A model generated the notes under the pieces. The model was not told the origin of the DNA. It saw only the letters and a list, made by a program, of their open reading frames with translations, and ran no database searches. From positions 1,379,001 through 1,443,000 of the forward strand of contig CP102260.1 of assembly GCA_025146925.1 (NCBI GenBank): a DNA stretch of 64,000 nucleotides, written 5' to 3'. Every line of letters begins with the position of its first letter. Position 1 is the first letter of the stretch. Below are positions 55,932-64,000 of this stretch, in pieces. This DNA is from [Bacteroides] pectinophilus. GTDB taxonomy: Bacteria > Bacillota > Clostridia > Lachnospirales > Lachnospiraceae. Position numbers and translations under genes: made by a program.

Positions 55932-56813
55932 ATGAATGGTAAGATAATCAAGGGTATCGCAGGATTTTATTACGTGCATGTAATAGGCCGCGGCGTATAT
56001 GAATGCAAAGCAAAAGGAATTCTGCGCAACCGTAAGATAAAGCCTCTCGTTGGTGATAATGTAGATATTGACATACTTGACGATGAGAAGTTCCTTGGCA
56101 ACATTAATGATGTGCTGCCAAGGAAGAATTCTCTTATACGGCCGGCGGTAGCTAATGTCGATCAGGCACTTGTTGTATTTGCAGTTCACAGGCCGGCACC
56201 TAATTATAACCTGCTGGACAGATTTATTGTCATGATGGAAAAACATGATATTGAGACTGTAATCTGTTTCAGTAAAAAAGATCTTGCAAAAGACAGCCAG
56301 CTTGCACAGATGGCAGATATATATGCAGGATGCGGATGCAGAGTCCATTTTATAAGTACTGTCAACAAAGAAGGTATTGATGATATCATCCGACCGATAA
56401 TCGCCGGTAAGACAACCGTTTTTGCGGGTCCTTCAGGCGTAGGCAAGTCTTCACTTACTAATGAGCTGTTATCGCAGAGCAGAATGGAGACGGGGGCAGT
56501 AAGCGAGAAGATTGGAAGAGGGCGGCATACAACACGTCATTCAGAGATAATCAATATCGGTGGTGATACATATATAATGGACACACCGGGCTTTACGTCA
56601 TTTTATGTGAGTGATATAGAGGCACAGGACTTAAGATTCTATTTTGAAGAGTTTGCACCATATGAAGGCAGATGCAGGTTTAATGGATGCGTTCATGTCA
56701 ATGAGCCTGACTGTGCCGTTAAGCAGGCTATTGATGATGGCATTATCAGCCGCATAAGATATGAGAACTACGTTGAAATATATAATGAGTTGAAAGATCA
56801 GAGGAAATATTAA
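55932..56813 (+). CDS. rsgA: Ribosome biogenesis GTPase RsgA
   Basis: 293-aa circularly permuted GTPase acting in 30S subunit maturation. It has an N-terminal OB fold, G4-like FSKKDL, then G1 AGPSGVGKSSLTN, G3 DTPGF, and a C-terminal zinc site (CRFNGCVH then C). It overlaps rpe by one base (TAATG). Order prkC-rsgA-rpe is conserved in Firmicutes. Confidence 0.95.
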   Translation: MNGKIIKGIAGFYYVHVIGRGVYECKAKGILRNRKIKPLVGDNVDIDILDDEKFLGNINDVLPRKNSLIRPAVANVDQALVVFAVHRPAPNYNLLDRFIVMMEKHDIETVICFSKKDLAKDSQLAQMADIYAGCGCRVHFISTVNKEGIDDIIRPIIAGKTTVFAGPSGVGKSSLTNELLSQSRMETGAVSEKIGRGRHTTRHSEIINIGGDTYIMDTPGFTSFYVSDIEAQDLRFYFEEFAPYEGRCRFNGCVHVNEPDCAVKQAIDDGIISRIRYENYVEIYNELKDQRKY

Positions 56814-57463
56814 TGAACATTTTAGCACCATCTATTTTATCTGCAGATTTTAATGTGCTCGGAGAGCAGATTCAGACAGTTGCAAAGGCGGGAGCACAAT
56901 ATATTCATGTTGATGTGATGGACGGAATATTCGTACCAAGCATATCATACGGAATGCCTGTGATAAAGTCAGTCAGAAAGTCAACAGATGCGGTCTTTGA
57001 TGTGCATCTTATGATAACAGAGCCTGTAAGATATATCAGAGATTTTGTTGATTCGGGTGCGGATATTATTACAGTACATGTTGAAGCCTGCAAAGACATT
57101 GATGAGACTATCAGAGATATAAAGGCCTGTGGTGTCAAGGCGGCTGTAGCGATTAATCCTGAGACACCGGTAGATAAGATTATGCCTTACCTTGACGATA
57201 TTGATATGGCACTTGTTATGAGTGTTCATCCGGGATTCGGAGGACAGAAGTTTATACCGGATGTCCTTGATAAAGTAAGAATTATCAGATCTTATTACCG
57301 TGATAATAATATGGATAAAGATATAGAGATTGATGGCGGAATTAATTTTGACAATCTGCCGGAGGTCCTTGAAGCCGGTGCTAATGTAATAGTAGCCGGA
57401 TCATCTGTATACAGAGGGGATGCCGCAGCTAATACTAAGAAATTCCTTGAGCTCATGCGTTAA
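56813..57463 (+). CDS. rpe: Ribulose-phosphate 3-epimerase
   Basis: 216-aa TIM-barrel enzyme that interconverts ribulose-5-P and xylulose-5-P in the pentose phosphate pathway. APSILSADFNVLGEQ, HVDVMDGIFVP with metal ligands, SVHPGFGGQKF and EIDGGINFDN are intact. It is the last gene of the block; its stop lies inside the terminator hairpin. Confidence 0.96.
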   Translation: MNILAPSILSADFNVLGEQIQTVAKAGAQYIHVDVMDGIFVPSISYGMPVIKSVRKSTDAVFDVHLMITEPVRYIRDFVDSGADIITVHVEACKDIDETIRDIKACGVKAAVAINPETPVDKIMPYLDDIDMALVMSVHPGFGGQKFIPDVLDKVRIIRSYYRDNNMDKDIEIDGGINFDNLPEVLEAGANVIVAGSSVYRGDAAANTKKFLELMR

Positions 57464-57478
57464 TGCATGAGCTTTTTT
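57450..57478 (+). terminator. Terminator overlapping the end of rpe
   Basis: AGCTCATGC (57450-57458) and GCATGAGCT (57465-57473) form a perfect 9-bp stem with T tail to 57478. The left arm is coding sequence of rpe. Confidence 0.9.
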
Positions 57479-57504
57479 CTTACGGACATAAGCGGCATAT
57501 CATA

Positions 57505-58284
57505 TCACATCTGCAGATAATTCTTCATGGAACGAAGCGCATTCTTTTCAAGACGGCTGACCTGCGCCTGTGAGATGCCGACATCTCTGGCAACTTCCAT
57601 CTGTGTCCTGCCATCGAAAAAACGCAGGCGGATTATGTTGCGTTCACGCTCCGGAAGCCTCGAGACTGCTTCGCGCAGCGCAATATCTTCGACCCAGTTA
57701 TCTTCGCGGTTTTTCTTGTCACTTATCTGGTCCATTACATACAGTGTGTCACCGCCCTCGGAGAATACCGGTTCATACAAAGAAAGCGGCGTCTGCATTG
57801 CGTCAAGTGCCATGACAATCTCTTCTTTTGGAAGTCCGACTTCGGCAGCAATCTCCATAACGGTCGGCTCATGCTGGTTCTTTTTTGTCAGCATGTCTCT
57901 TGCGTGAATGGCTTTGTAAGCAGTGTCACGAAGCGACCTGCTTACGCGTATTGAATTATAGTCACGCATGTAGCGACGGACTTCTCCCATGATCATCGGA
58001 ACAGCATAAGTAGAGAAACGTACGTTCTGGGTGACATCAAAGTTGTCAATGGCTTTCATAAGACCGATACATCCAATCTGGAAGAGATCGTCCGCATTCT
58101 CTCCGTTGCCGGCAAAACGCTGGATTACGCTGAGAACAAGGCGCAGATTACCTTTTATATATTTTTCTCTTGCTTTGGAATCACCGTCAATGGCTTTGCG
58201 TAAAAGTTCATCTTTCTCCTCATTTTTTAACAATGGCAGGGATGATGTGTTTACTCCACATAGTTCTACTTTATAGACGGCCAT
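57505..58284 (-). CDS. sigG: RNA polymerase sporulation sigma factor SigG
   Basis: 259-aa sigma-70 family factor of the late forespore. The N-terminal YKVELCGVNTSSLPLL is a SigG signature. Region 2 includes DDLFQIGCIGLMKAIDNFD and region 4 RTQMEVARDVGISQAQVSRLE. It is the only - strand gene in the last 45 kb. In most clostridia sigG sits beside sigE and spoIIGA; here it is alone, but ylmC and nrdR, frequent sigG neighbours, are 2.3 kb away. Confidence 0.95.
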   Translation of the reverse strand: MAVYKVELCGVNTSSLPLLKNEEKDELLRKAIDGDSKAREKYIKGNLRLVLSVIQRFAGNGENADDLFQIGCIGLMKAIDNFDVTQNVRFSTYAVPMIMGEVRRYMRDYNSIRVSRSLRDTAYKAIHARDMLTKKNQHEPTVMEIAAEVGLPKEEIVMALDAMQTPLSLYEPVFSEGGDTLYVMDQISDKKNREDNWVEDIALREAVSRLPERERNIIRLRFFDGRTQMEVARDVGISQAQVSRLEKNALRSMKNYLQM

Positions 58285-58359
58285 ACTAATCTCCTTTTCT
58301 GCCCGCTTTTCTTACTAATCTTCATGCTGATTCTCAATTCAGGCATAATATTCTTTACA

Positions 58360-58393
58360 GAATAAATCATATCCACGCCGGTAAGATTTATTC
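58360..58393. repeat. Inverted repeat between sigG and the lactonase gene
   Basis: GAATAAATC (58360-58368) and GATTTATTC (58385-58393) are perfect 9-bp arms around a 16-base loop in the divergent intergenic region. It has no T-tract. It may be an operator or simply structure. Confidence 0.35.
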
Positions 58394-58482
58394 AGTATGG
58401 TATCAGTTTCCATATTGAATATTGATTATGTGAAGAATTTGCGCTAAAATAAAGTAATAAATTATTTGGAATGGAGAACGAC

Positions 58483-59532
58483 ATGTCAGACAAATATGTA
58501 GCATATGTGGGGACATATACACATGAAAAGAGCAGAGGCATCCATATATATGATATGGATGTTGAAAAAGGACTTATTACAGAGAGAAAAGAAGTCGAGA
58601 TAGATAATCCGTCATATATAACATTGTCGCATGACGGAAAATATCTGTATTCAATATGTGATGCCGGAGTTTCAGCGTTTCGTGTTATGCCCGATGGTGA
58701 CATTGAACTTATTAATGTTAAGTCAATCAATGGTATGAGAGGGTGTCATCTGTCAGTAACGAAGGACAATACATTCATTTTTGTGTCAGGATATCATGAT
58801 GGCAAGCTTACTGTAATGCATCTTAATGAAGATGGCAGCGTAGGTACAATTGCCGATGAGGTATTCCATAAGGGAATAGGAAGTATTGCCGAGCGTAATT
58901 TCAGACCGCATATAAGCAATGCGACACTTACACCGGATGAGAAGCTTTTGTGTGTTTGTGATCTGGGAATTGATCAGATTAAGGTGTATGAATTTGATAA
59001 GAAGACAGGCAGGCTTGATCTGTATGATATTATAAGAACACAGCTCGAATCTGCACCAAGGGAGATCCTTTTCTCAGCAGACGGAAGATTCGCCTATGTA
59101 ATGTGTGAGCTTAAGAATTATATTGATGTCTACGAGTGCGGCGTGGGTGAAGACGGCCGCAGGACATTCGAGTTTATACAGAATATATTTACTCTTAGAA
59201 GAGATCATCGCGTGAACAGTGCAGCAACGGATATTATGCTCACAAAGGACGGAGAACATCTTCTCTGCTCCAATGCGGGAGATAACAGCGTAACAATATA
59301 TAAGATTGACAAGGATAACGGAACACTGTCAATTCTTTCATCACTTCCGATAAGCGGTGACTATCCTAAGTATATTAATCTTTTCCCTGACGAGAAGCAT
59401 CTTATGTCAATGAATCACGACGGCAATTCGATAACATTCTTTACCGTCCACTGGGATAAAGGTCTTATAGTAATGAGTGGCAGGGAAGTCAGGATATCCA
59501 AGCCTAATAACATGGTTATAAGGAAACTGTAA
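58483..59532 (+). CDS. Lactonase-family beta-propeller protein (6-phosphogluconolactonase-like)
   Basis: 349 aa of the YbhE/Pgl seven-bladed propeller family: YVGTYTHEKSRGIHIYDMD at the start, GCHLSVTKDNTFIFVSGYHDG, RPHISNATLTPDEK, and NSAATDIMLTKDGEHLLCSN. The family hydrolyses 6-phosphogluconolactone, but related proteins act on other lactones, so the substrate is not certain. ATG 58483 is chosen because ATGGAGAACGAC just upstream supplies the ribosome site. The nearby rpe is also a pentose phosphate gene. Confidence 0.85.
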   Translation: MSDKYVAYVGTYTHEKSRGIHIYDMDVEKGLITERKEVEIDNPSYITLSHDGKYLYSICDAGVSAFRVMPDGDIELINVKSINGMRGCHLSVTKDNTFIFVSGYHDGKLTVMHLNEDGSVGTIADEVFHKGIGSIAERNFRPHISNATLTPDEKLLCVCDLGIDQIKVYEFDKKTGRLDLYDIIRTQLESAPREILFSADGRFAYVMCELKNYIDVYECGVGEDGRRTFEFIQNIFTLRRDHRVNSAATDIMLTKDGEHLLCSNAGDNSVTIYKIDKDNGTLSILSSLPISGDYPKYINLFPDEKHLMSMNHDGNSITFFTVHWDKGLIVMSGREVRISKPNNMVIRKL

Positions 59533-59536
59533 TATA

Positions 59537-60502
59537 ATGAATAGCATGGCCGGTAATAGAGTGAAGCTGTATGCGGCACCAATGGAAGGTGTTACGGGAT
59601 ATATTTACCGTAATATTATTGATGACTGCTTTGGAGGTGCTGACAGATACTTTACTCCGTTTATTTCAACTAACACTAATAAGACATTTACTGAACAGGA
59701 GCGGCGTGATATAGATTCCGGGAATAACAGGCCCAGAGACGTAATACCGCAGATACTTTCCAATAATTCATGTGACTGTATAAAAGTCATACGTGCACTT
59801 CATGATGAATACGGATACGATGAAGTCAATCTTAATCTCGGGTGTCCGTCACCTACAGTGGTTACAAAGCATAAGGGTGCAGGTTTTCTGGCGTTCCCTG
59901 ACAAACTTGATTCGTTCCTCAATGATGTCTTTGTGGCTGCCGGTAAGGATGGGGTCAGGGTTTCGGTAAAGACCAGAACCGGCGTGGAATCACATGACGA
60001 ATTTATAAAGATACTTGATATCTATAATCAATATCCGCTAAGTGAGCTTATTGTTCATCCGAGAGTACAGAAGGATTTGTATAAAAACAGTCCTGACTAC
60101 GATATTTTTGAATATGCATATACCAATTCAAAGGCACCTGTGTGCTATAATGGTGATATCTGTTCGGTGGATGACTACCAAAGGATTACATCGCGGTTCA
60201 ATGGACTTAATGCAGTCATGTGCGGCAGGGGAATGATTACCAACCCGGCAATATTTGCCACGATAAACGGTGGTGACAAGCTTAGCAGCAGGGCGCTCAG
60301 AACATTTCACAATGCCGTATTTAAAGAATATTGTGCAGTTATGGGAGAACGCAATGCATTGTTCAAGATGAAGGAACTATGGTATTATATGATACGGAAT
60401 TTTGATGGTGCAGACAGATATTATAAGTCTATACGCAAAGCTCAGAGAAGATGTGATTATGAGGCAGCTGTCAATGAACTTTTTGCCAACTGCGCAATAT
60501 AA
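59537..60502 (+). CDS. dus: tRNA-dihydrouridine synthase family protein
   Basis: 321-aa FMN-dependent TIM-barrel reductase that makes dihydrouridine in tRNA D-loops. AAPMEGVTGYIYR at the start, VNLNLGCPSP with the catalytic Cys, VSVKTRTG and VMCGRGMITNP are typical. Which positions it modifies cannot be told. ATG 59546 is an alternative start. It lies four bases after the lactonase gene. Confidence 0.92.
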   Translation: MNSMAGNRVKLYAAPMEGVTGYIYRNIIDDCFGGADRYFTPFISTNTNKTFTEQERRDIDSGNNRPRDVIPQILSNNSCDCIKVIRALHDEYGYDEVNLNLGCPSPTVVTKHKGAGFLAFPDKLDSFLNDVFVAAGKDGVRVSVKTRTGVESHDEFIKILDIYNQYPLSELIVHPRVQKDLYKNSPDYDIFEYAYTNSKAPVCYNGDICSVDDYQRITSRFNGLNAVMCGRGMITNPAIFATINGGDKLSSRALRTFHNAVFKEYCAVMGERNALFKMKELWYYMIRNFDGADRYYKSIRKAQRRCDYEAAVNELFANCAI

Positions 60503-60538
60503 TATATAATGACAGACTGCGTTGGAGCGTGAGACTGA

Positions 60539-60796
60539 ATGCGCATATGTGAACTGCATGACAAAGAGGTTGTCAATGTTAAGGATGGCTGTATACTCGG
60601 CTGTGTGGTTGATATTGATTTTGACTGTAAGACAGGGTGTATCTGTGCACTTATAGTGCCGGGGCCGACAAGGTTCTGTGGCCTGTTCGGACGTGATATA
60701 GAATATATTATTCCATATAAGTGTGTTATGAATATAGGAGAAGATGCAATTCTTGTTGATGTTGTGCTTGAAAAGGTGTCTTTCAGATGTACATAG
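60539..60796 (+). CDS. YlmC/YmxH-family PRC-barrel sporulation protein
   Basis: 85 aa. [20 protein letters not shown] with VVDIDFD and [13 protein letters not shown] is the YlmC/YmxH pattern, a single PRC-barrel domain. The family is common in spore-formers, often next to sigG, and its role is poorly known. It precedes nrdR by 28 bases. Confidence 0.88.
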   Translation: MRICELHDKEVVNVKDGCILGCVVDIDFDCKTGCICALIVPGPTRFCGLFGRDIEYIIPYKCVMNIGEDAILVDVVLEKVSFRCT

Positions 60797-60824
60797 TACA
60801 CAGAATAAAAGGGGAGGTATACAC

Positions 60825-61271
60825 ATGAAATGCCCATATTGTGGTAAGGAAGATTCCAGAGTAATGGATTCAAGACCTACGGATGACGGATCTATAAGGA
60901 GAAGAAGACAGTGTGATTCATGTGGCAAGAGGTTTACAACATATGAGAAAGTTGAGACTGTTCCGCTTATGGTCATCAAGAAGGACAGTAAGAGGGAGCC
61001 TTATGACCGCAAGAAGCTTCTTGCGGGAATTGTAAGAGCATGCTACAAACGTCCAATCTCAATTGACAGGATGAATGAGATGGTTGACGAGATTGAGACA
61101 GAGATATTCAACAGTGGCGAAAAAGAGATTCCAACAACCAGAATAGGAGAGGTTGTAATGGACAAGCTCAAAGACCTTGATGCGGTTGCTTATGTCCGCT
61201 TTGCATCAGTATACAGGGAATTCAAGGATGTAAATACATTCATGGATGAACTGAAGAAGTTTTTAGTGTGA
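60825..61271 (+). CDS. nrdR: Transcriptional repressor NrdR
   Basis: 148 aa. An N-terminal zinc ribbon (CPYCGK and CDSCGK) is followed by an ATP-cone domain (about 46-136). NrdR senses ATP/dATP and represses ribonucleotide reductase genes by binding NrdR boxes. ATG 60825 follows GGGGAGG; the frame opens at 60744 inside ylmC. Confidence 0.96.
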   Translation: MKCPYCGKEDSRVMDSRPTDDGSIRRRRQCDSCGKRFTTYEKVETVPLMVIKKDSKREPYDRKKLLAGIVRACYKRPISIDRMNEMVDEIETEIFNSGEKEIPTTRIGEVVMDKLKDLDAVAYVRFASVYREFKDVNTFMDELKKFLV

Positions 61272-61311
61272 AGCAGGATGAAGATTATTAATAATAGGAA
61301 TGCAGATTGAT

Positions 61312-61827
61312 ATGGCTTTTTTAGAGAGATTTTATCCCGGAGATTATGTGGATTCAACTTATGATATAGATTATGAGGTGTTGTACTCGCAAGGGTTCCG
61401 CGGAATAATTTTCGATATTGACAATACACTTGTAGAGCATGGCATGCCTGCAACCGGGCGTGCTGTTGAACTGTTTGAGAGACTTCGAAGGACAGGCTTT
61501 GATACATGTGTAATATCTAACAACAAAGAACCGAGGGTGGCTCCATTTGCCAATGAAGTAGGAACAAAATATATATACGATGCCAAAAAGCCTTCAACAA
61601 AGAATTACATAAAAGCTATGCAGCTTATGGGAACGGACAGGTCTGATACAATATTTGTCGGAGACCAGCTGTTTACGGATGTCTGGGGTGCCAACAGGGC
61701 AGGAATCCGGACATATCTTGTTAAGCCGATAGACAGACATGAAGAGATACAGATTATTCTCAAGAGATATCTTGAGAAGATAGTGCTGTGGTTTTATGCG
61801 AGAAGTAAAAAGGACAGGAGAAGCTAG
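61312..61827 (+). CDS. YqeG family HAD-type phosphatase
   Basis: 171 aa HAD class IIIA protein. IIFDIDNTLV is motif I, CVISNNKEPR motif II, and FVGDQLFTDVWGANRAG motif III/IV, with Lys in AKKPSTKNY. Mitochondrial relatives dephosphorylate phosphatidylglycerophosphate, and bacterial YqeG may do the same, but that is not shown here. ATG 61312 begins MAFLERFYPGDYVDST like family members; ATG 61300 lies on its AGGA site. It precedes aroE, as in the yqeG-yqeH-aroE region of B. subtilis. Confidence 0.9.
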   Translation: MAFLERFYPGDYVDSTYDIDYEVLYSQGFRGIIFDIDNTLVEHGMPATGRAVELFERLRRTGFDTCVISNNKEPRVAPFANEVGTKYIYDAKKPSTKNYIKAMQLMGTDRSDTIFVGDQLFTDVWGANRAGIRTYLVKPIDRHEEIQIILKRYLEKIVLWFYARSKKDRRS

Positions 61828-61833
61828 ACAGAC

Positions 61834-62727
61834 ATGAAAGATGTAAAGGGAACAACCAGGGTATGCGGGATAATAGGTAACCCGGTTGGACATTCAGTAT
61901 CACCGGTACTTCAGAATACACTTGCTGATATTACCGGTACGGAACTTGTATATGTTCCGTTTAAAGTCGAAGATAACATAAAGGCTGCAATAGAAGGTGC
62001 ATATGCATTGAATGTGTTTGGACTTAATGTTACAGTTCCACACAAAAGCGCAGTTATAGAATGTCTTGCGGATATAGATCCGATTGCAGCAAGCATTGGT
62101 GCAGTTAATACACTTGTGAGAACTGACAGAGGTTACAAAGGATATAATACAGATATACTCGGACTAAAAAGAGAACTTGAGGAAGCAGGTATTGCTCTTG
62201 GCGGACGCAGGGTAATAATTCTTGGTGCCGGCGGTGCAGCAAGGGCGATAGCTTTTTTATGTGCAAAGGAGAACGCTTCCGCAATATACATACTCAACCG
62301 CACTGTAAGTAAAGCAGAGAATATTGCCGCTTCCGTTAATGAATATTTTGAGGCTGATATTGCAAAAGCCATGGATATAGCAGATTATGCAGGACTTGAA
62401 GGTGGGGGATATGTCTGTATACAGACGACAAGTGTCGGACTGTATCCTGACACAGACAAAGCACCTGTTGAAGATGAAGCATTTTACAAGAAGATAGATG
62501 CTGCCGTAGATATTATATATAATCCTGCAGTGACAAAGTTCATGAAACTTGTGAAAGCTTCGGGAAAAGCCTCTGACGGCACTGATAAAAAGGCATATAA
62601 CGGGCTTAAAATGCTGCTTTACCAGGGAGTCAGCGCATATGAACTCTGGAATAATGTACAGATAAGCACACAGCAGTCTGAGGAAGTCTATAAAGCTATG
62701 TGCAGGGAGATGGGAATAGATGAATAA
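61834..62727 (+). CDS. aroE: Shikimate dehydrogenase
   Basis: 297 aa. It reduces 3-dehydroshikimate with NADPH. NPVGHSVSPVLQN and VTVPHKSA (catalytic Lys) with GYNTD (catalytic Asp) form the substrate site, and ILGAGGAARAI is the nucleotide motif. It overlaps aroK by eight bases; aroE-aroK-aroQ are translationally coupled. Confidence 0.95.
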   Translation: MKDVKGTTRVCGIIGNPVGHSVSPVLQNTLADITGTELVYVPFKVEDNIKAAIEGAYALNVFGLNVTVPHKSAVIECLADIDPIAASIGAVNTLVRTDRGYKGYNTDILGLKRELEEAGIALGGRRVIILGAGGAARAIAFLCAKENASAIYILNRTVSKAENIAASVNEYFEADIAKAMDIADYAGLEGGGYVCIQTTSVGLYPDTDKAPVEDEAFYKKIDAAVDIIYNPAVTKFMKLVKASGKASDGTDKKAYNGLKMLLYQGVSAYELWNNVQISTQQSEEVYKAMCREMGIDE

Positions 62728-63247
62728 TAAGGGTAATATAGTTCTTATCGGATTCATGGGTGCAGGTAAGACTACGGTCGGAAGATGGATATCCCAGAAT
62801 GTCAATATGAAGTATATTGATACGGACGACTATATTGAAGCCGGACAGAATATGACAATAAAAGACATATTTGCAAATTACGGAGAAGAGTTTTTCAGAG
62901 ACCTTGAGACCAAAGCATTAGAGGAGCTTTGTGAGGGCTGCAGCCAGACTGTTATATCAGTCGGCGGCGGAATGCCTGTGCGTGATATTAACAGAAAACT
63001 TATGAAAAAGCTGGGAACTGTTGTATATCTAAAAGCTGCTGAGGAAGAACTTGCAAGAAGACTTGATGGAGATGACAAACGCCCGATGCTGGCAGGGCAG
63101 GATCTGCGCAAAAGGATCCACGAACTTATTATGCAGCGGGAGGACGCTTATCTTGATGCTTCAGACGTTGTTATTAACACGATGGGCATGAGCATGAATG
63201 GCATATATAATGCAATAGAAGATTACATTAATGACGGAGGCAGATAA
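62720..63247 (+). CDS. aroK: Shikimate kinase
   Basis: 175 aa P-loop kinase. VLIGFMGAGKTTVGRW is the Walker A loop, DTDDYIE carries the substrate Asp, SVGGGMPV is the glycine-rich substrate motif, and DDKRPML the lid region. It shares overlaps with aroE and aroQ (TAATG). Confidence 0.95.
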   Translation: MNNKGNIVLIGFMGAGKTTVGRWISQNVNMKYIDTDDYIEAGQNMTIKDIFANYGEEFFRDLETKALEELCEGCSQTVISVGGGMPVRDINRKLMKKLGTVVYLKAAEEELARRLDGDDKRPMLAGQDLRKRIHELIMQREDAYLDASDVVINTMGMSMNGIYNAIEDYINDGGR

Positions 63248-63681
63248 TGAAGATACTGGTTATAAACGGACCTAATATTAATTTCCTTGGCATAAGAGAA
63301 AAAGGAATATATGGGACTAAGGATTATAATGCACTTGTAGATATGATTAATGATAAGGCGAAGGAACTCGGAGTTGATGTTGAAGTATTCCAGAGCAACG
63401 GTGAGGGCCCTGTGATTGACAGAATACAGCAGGCATATCTTGATAAAGTTGATGGAATCATAATTAATCCGGGTGCTTATACGCATTACAGCTATGCAAT
63501 ACGTGATGCTCTTGCATCAGTAGAGGATATACCTAAGATTGAGGTACATATTTCCAATGTGCATAAAAGAGAAGAATTCCGGCATGTATCTGTTACTGCA
63601 CCATCATGTACAGGACAGGTTGTAGGACTTGGACTTAACGGATATCTGCTCGCAATGGAGGCGATTGTAAATGGACTTTAA
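63247..63681 (+). CDS. aroQ: Type II 3-dehydroquinate dehydratase
   Basis: 144 aa, the small dodecameric type. NGPNINFLGIREKGIYG includes the catalytic Tyr region, NPGAYTHYSYAIRDAL the catalytic Asn/His loop, and VHISNVHKREEFR the substrate Arg/His. It overlaps the next gene by 11 bases. Confidence 0.96.
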   Translation: MKILVINGPNINFLGIREKGIYGTKDYNALVDMINDKAKELGVDVEVFQSNGEGPVIDRIQQAYLDKVDGIIINPGAYTHYSYAIRDALASVEDIPKIEVHISNVHKREEFRHVSVTAPSCTGQVVGLGLNGYLLAMEAIVNGL

Positions 63682-64000
63682 ATTTTCAGATAAGGCGCTG
63701 AGTTTCAGACCGAATATATTTAACATACTTAATGATAAAAAGAACGAGCTGCTTGATGCAGGACGCAAGGTATATAATTTCTCAGTCGGAACGCCTGATT
63801 TTAAGCCTGATGAACATGTTATGAAGGCTGTGAGTGAGGCAGCCCTTAATGCGGATAATTACAAATATTCACTTGTTGATACAGATGAGATGCTTGATGC
63901 TGTTGTTGGCTGGTATGGCCGCAGATATGGTGTAGAGCTTAAGCATGATGAGATAATGAGCGTTGCCGGTACCCAGGAAGGTATGGGCCATATTGCTCTT
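63671..64000 (+). CDS. Class I/II aminotransferase, 3'-truncated by window edge
   Basis: The first 110 codons of a PLP-dependent fold-type I aminotransferase, starting at ATG 63671 inside aroQ. FSVGTPDFKPDEHVMKAV is the typical N-terminal motif of aspartate/aromatic aminotransferases (NLSIGEPDF-like), followed by YSLVDTDEMLDAVVGWY and VAGTQEGMGHIAL before the edge. The PLP Lys lies outside. Its place after three shikimate genes suggests an aromatic or prephenate substrate, but this is not provable here. Confidence 0.88.
   Translation, partial: MDFKFSDKALSFRPNIFNILNDKKNELLDAGRKVYNFSVGTPDFKPDEHVMKAVSEAALNADNYKYSLVDTDEMLDAVVGWYGRRYGVELKHDEIMSVAGTQEGMGHIAL

Noticed and set aside
57450-57478. rpe terminator acting also for sigG on the - strand
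   Set aside because: On the - strand the hairpin is not followed by a T-tract, so it is read as one-directional. No clear sigG terminator is seen.
1-64000. CRISPR arrays, insertion sequences, tRNA or rRNA genes
   Set aside because: I saw no regularly spaced repeats, transposase frames, tRNA cloverleafs or rRNA sequence in this window. A covariance-model scan would be needed to exclude small RNAs.

Overview
The window looks like chromosome of an anaerobic Firmicute of class Clostridia, most likely family Lachnospiraceae. Reasons: a FabK-type fatty-acid operon, a fused AccD-AccA, low-to-medium GC, strong Shine-Dalgarno sites, sporulation genes (sigG, ylmC/ymxH, a SpoIIIE-type translocase, a TepA-like protease), a T-box leader and a MurE with the DNPR motif of meso-DAP cell walls. 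I cannot assign a species. Both ends cut genes: an MBL-fold hydrolase on the left and an aminotransferase on the right. Almost everything is on the + strand.

Layout. 0-7.2 kb: MBL hydrolase, hemZ, aspS, a chemotaxis receptor, glyA. 7.3-16.5 kb: one long fatty-acid operon, fabH-acpP-fabK-fabD-fabG-fabF-accB-fabZ-accC-accDA, driven by a consensus promoter flanked by two FabT-type palindromes and closed by a strong terminator. 16.6-23.2 kb: an accessory island, more AT-rich in its first part. It holds two unknown genes, a divergent regulator/membrane pair, a controller-HNH nuclease-AlkZ-related operon, a macro-domain/HTH fusion and a SIMPL protein, with several palindromic operators. 23.2-26.2 kb: trmO, truA, fchA, folD. 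26.3-29.8 kb: an Agr-type peptide signalling locus with two paralogous kinases, followed by an acetyltransferase. 30.3-31.9 kb: T-box leader and DAHP synthase. 32-46 kb: amidase, lepA, hemW, a PhoPR-like two-component pair with a Pho-box array, uppP, a TepA-like protease, ftsK/spoIIIE, fhs, murE. 46-57.5 kb: the classic Firmicute block priA-def-fmt-(zinc peptidase)-rsmB-rlmN-stp-prkC-rsgA-rpe. 57.5-64 kb: sigG (- strand), pgl-like lactonase, dus, ylmC, nrdR, yqeG, aroE, aroK, aroQ and the partial aminotransferase.

How genes work together. GlyA, FchA, FolD and Fhs make up the folate one-carbon route. FolD has lost the residues at the positions used for cyclohydrolase chemistry (Lys and Gln replaced by Ala49 and Leu93), and the adjacent fchA would supply that step. 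DAHP synthase, AroE, AroK and AroQ belong to the shikimate pathway. The Fab/Acc operon covers acetyl-CoA carboxylation and one full elongation cycle.

Most unusual: at the Agr locus, kinase 1 has Asn251 where kinase 2 has the phospho-acceptor His251, while kinase 2 has Tyr341 and a degraded G-box where kinase 1 keeps an intact ATP-binding domain. The two proteins align without gaps to about residue 345. They look like complementary half-kinases that could phosphorylate in trans. The AgrD-like peptide between them has Thr, not Cys or Ser, at the ring-closing position, and there is no response regulator nearby.
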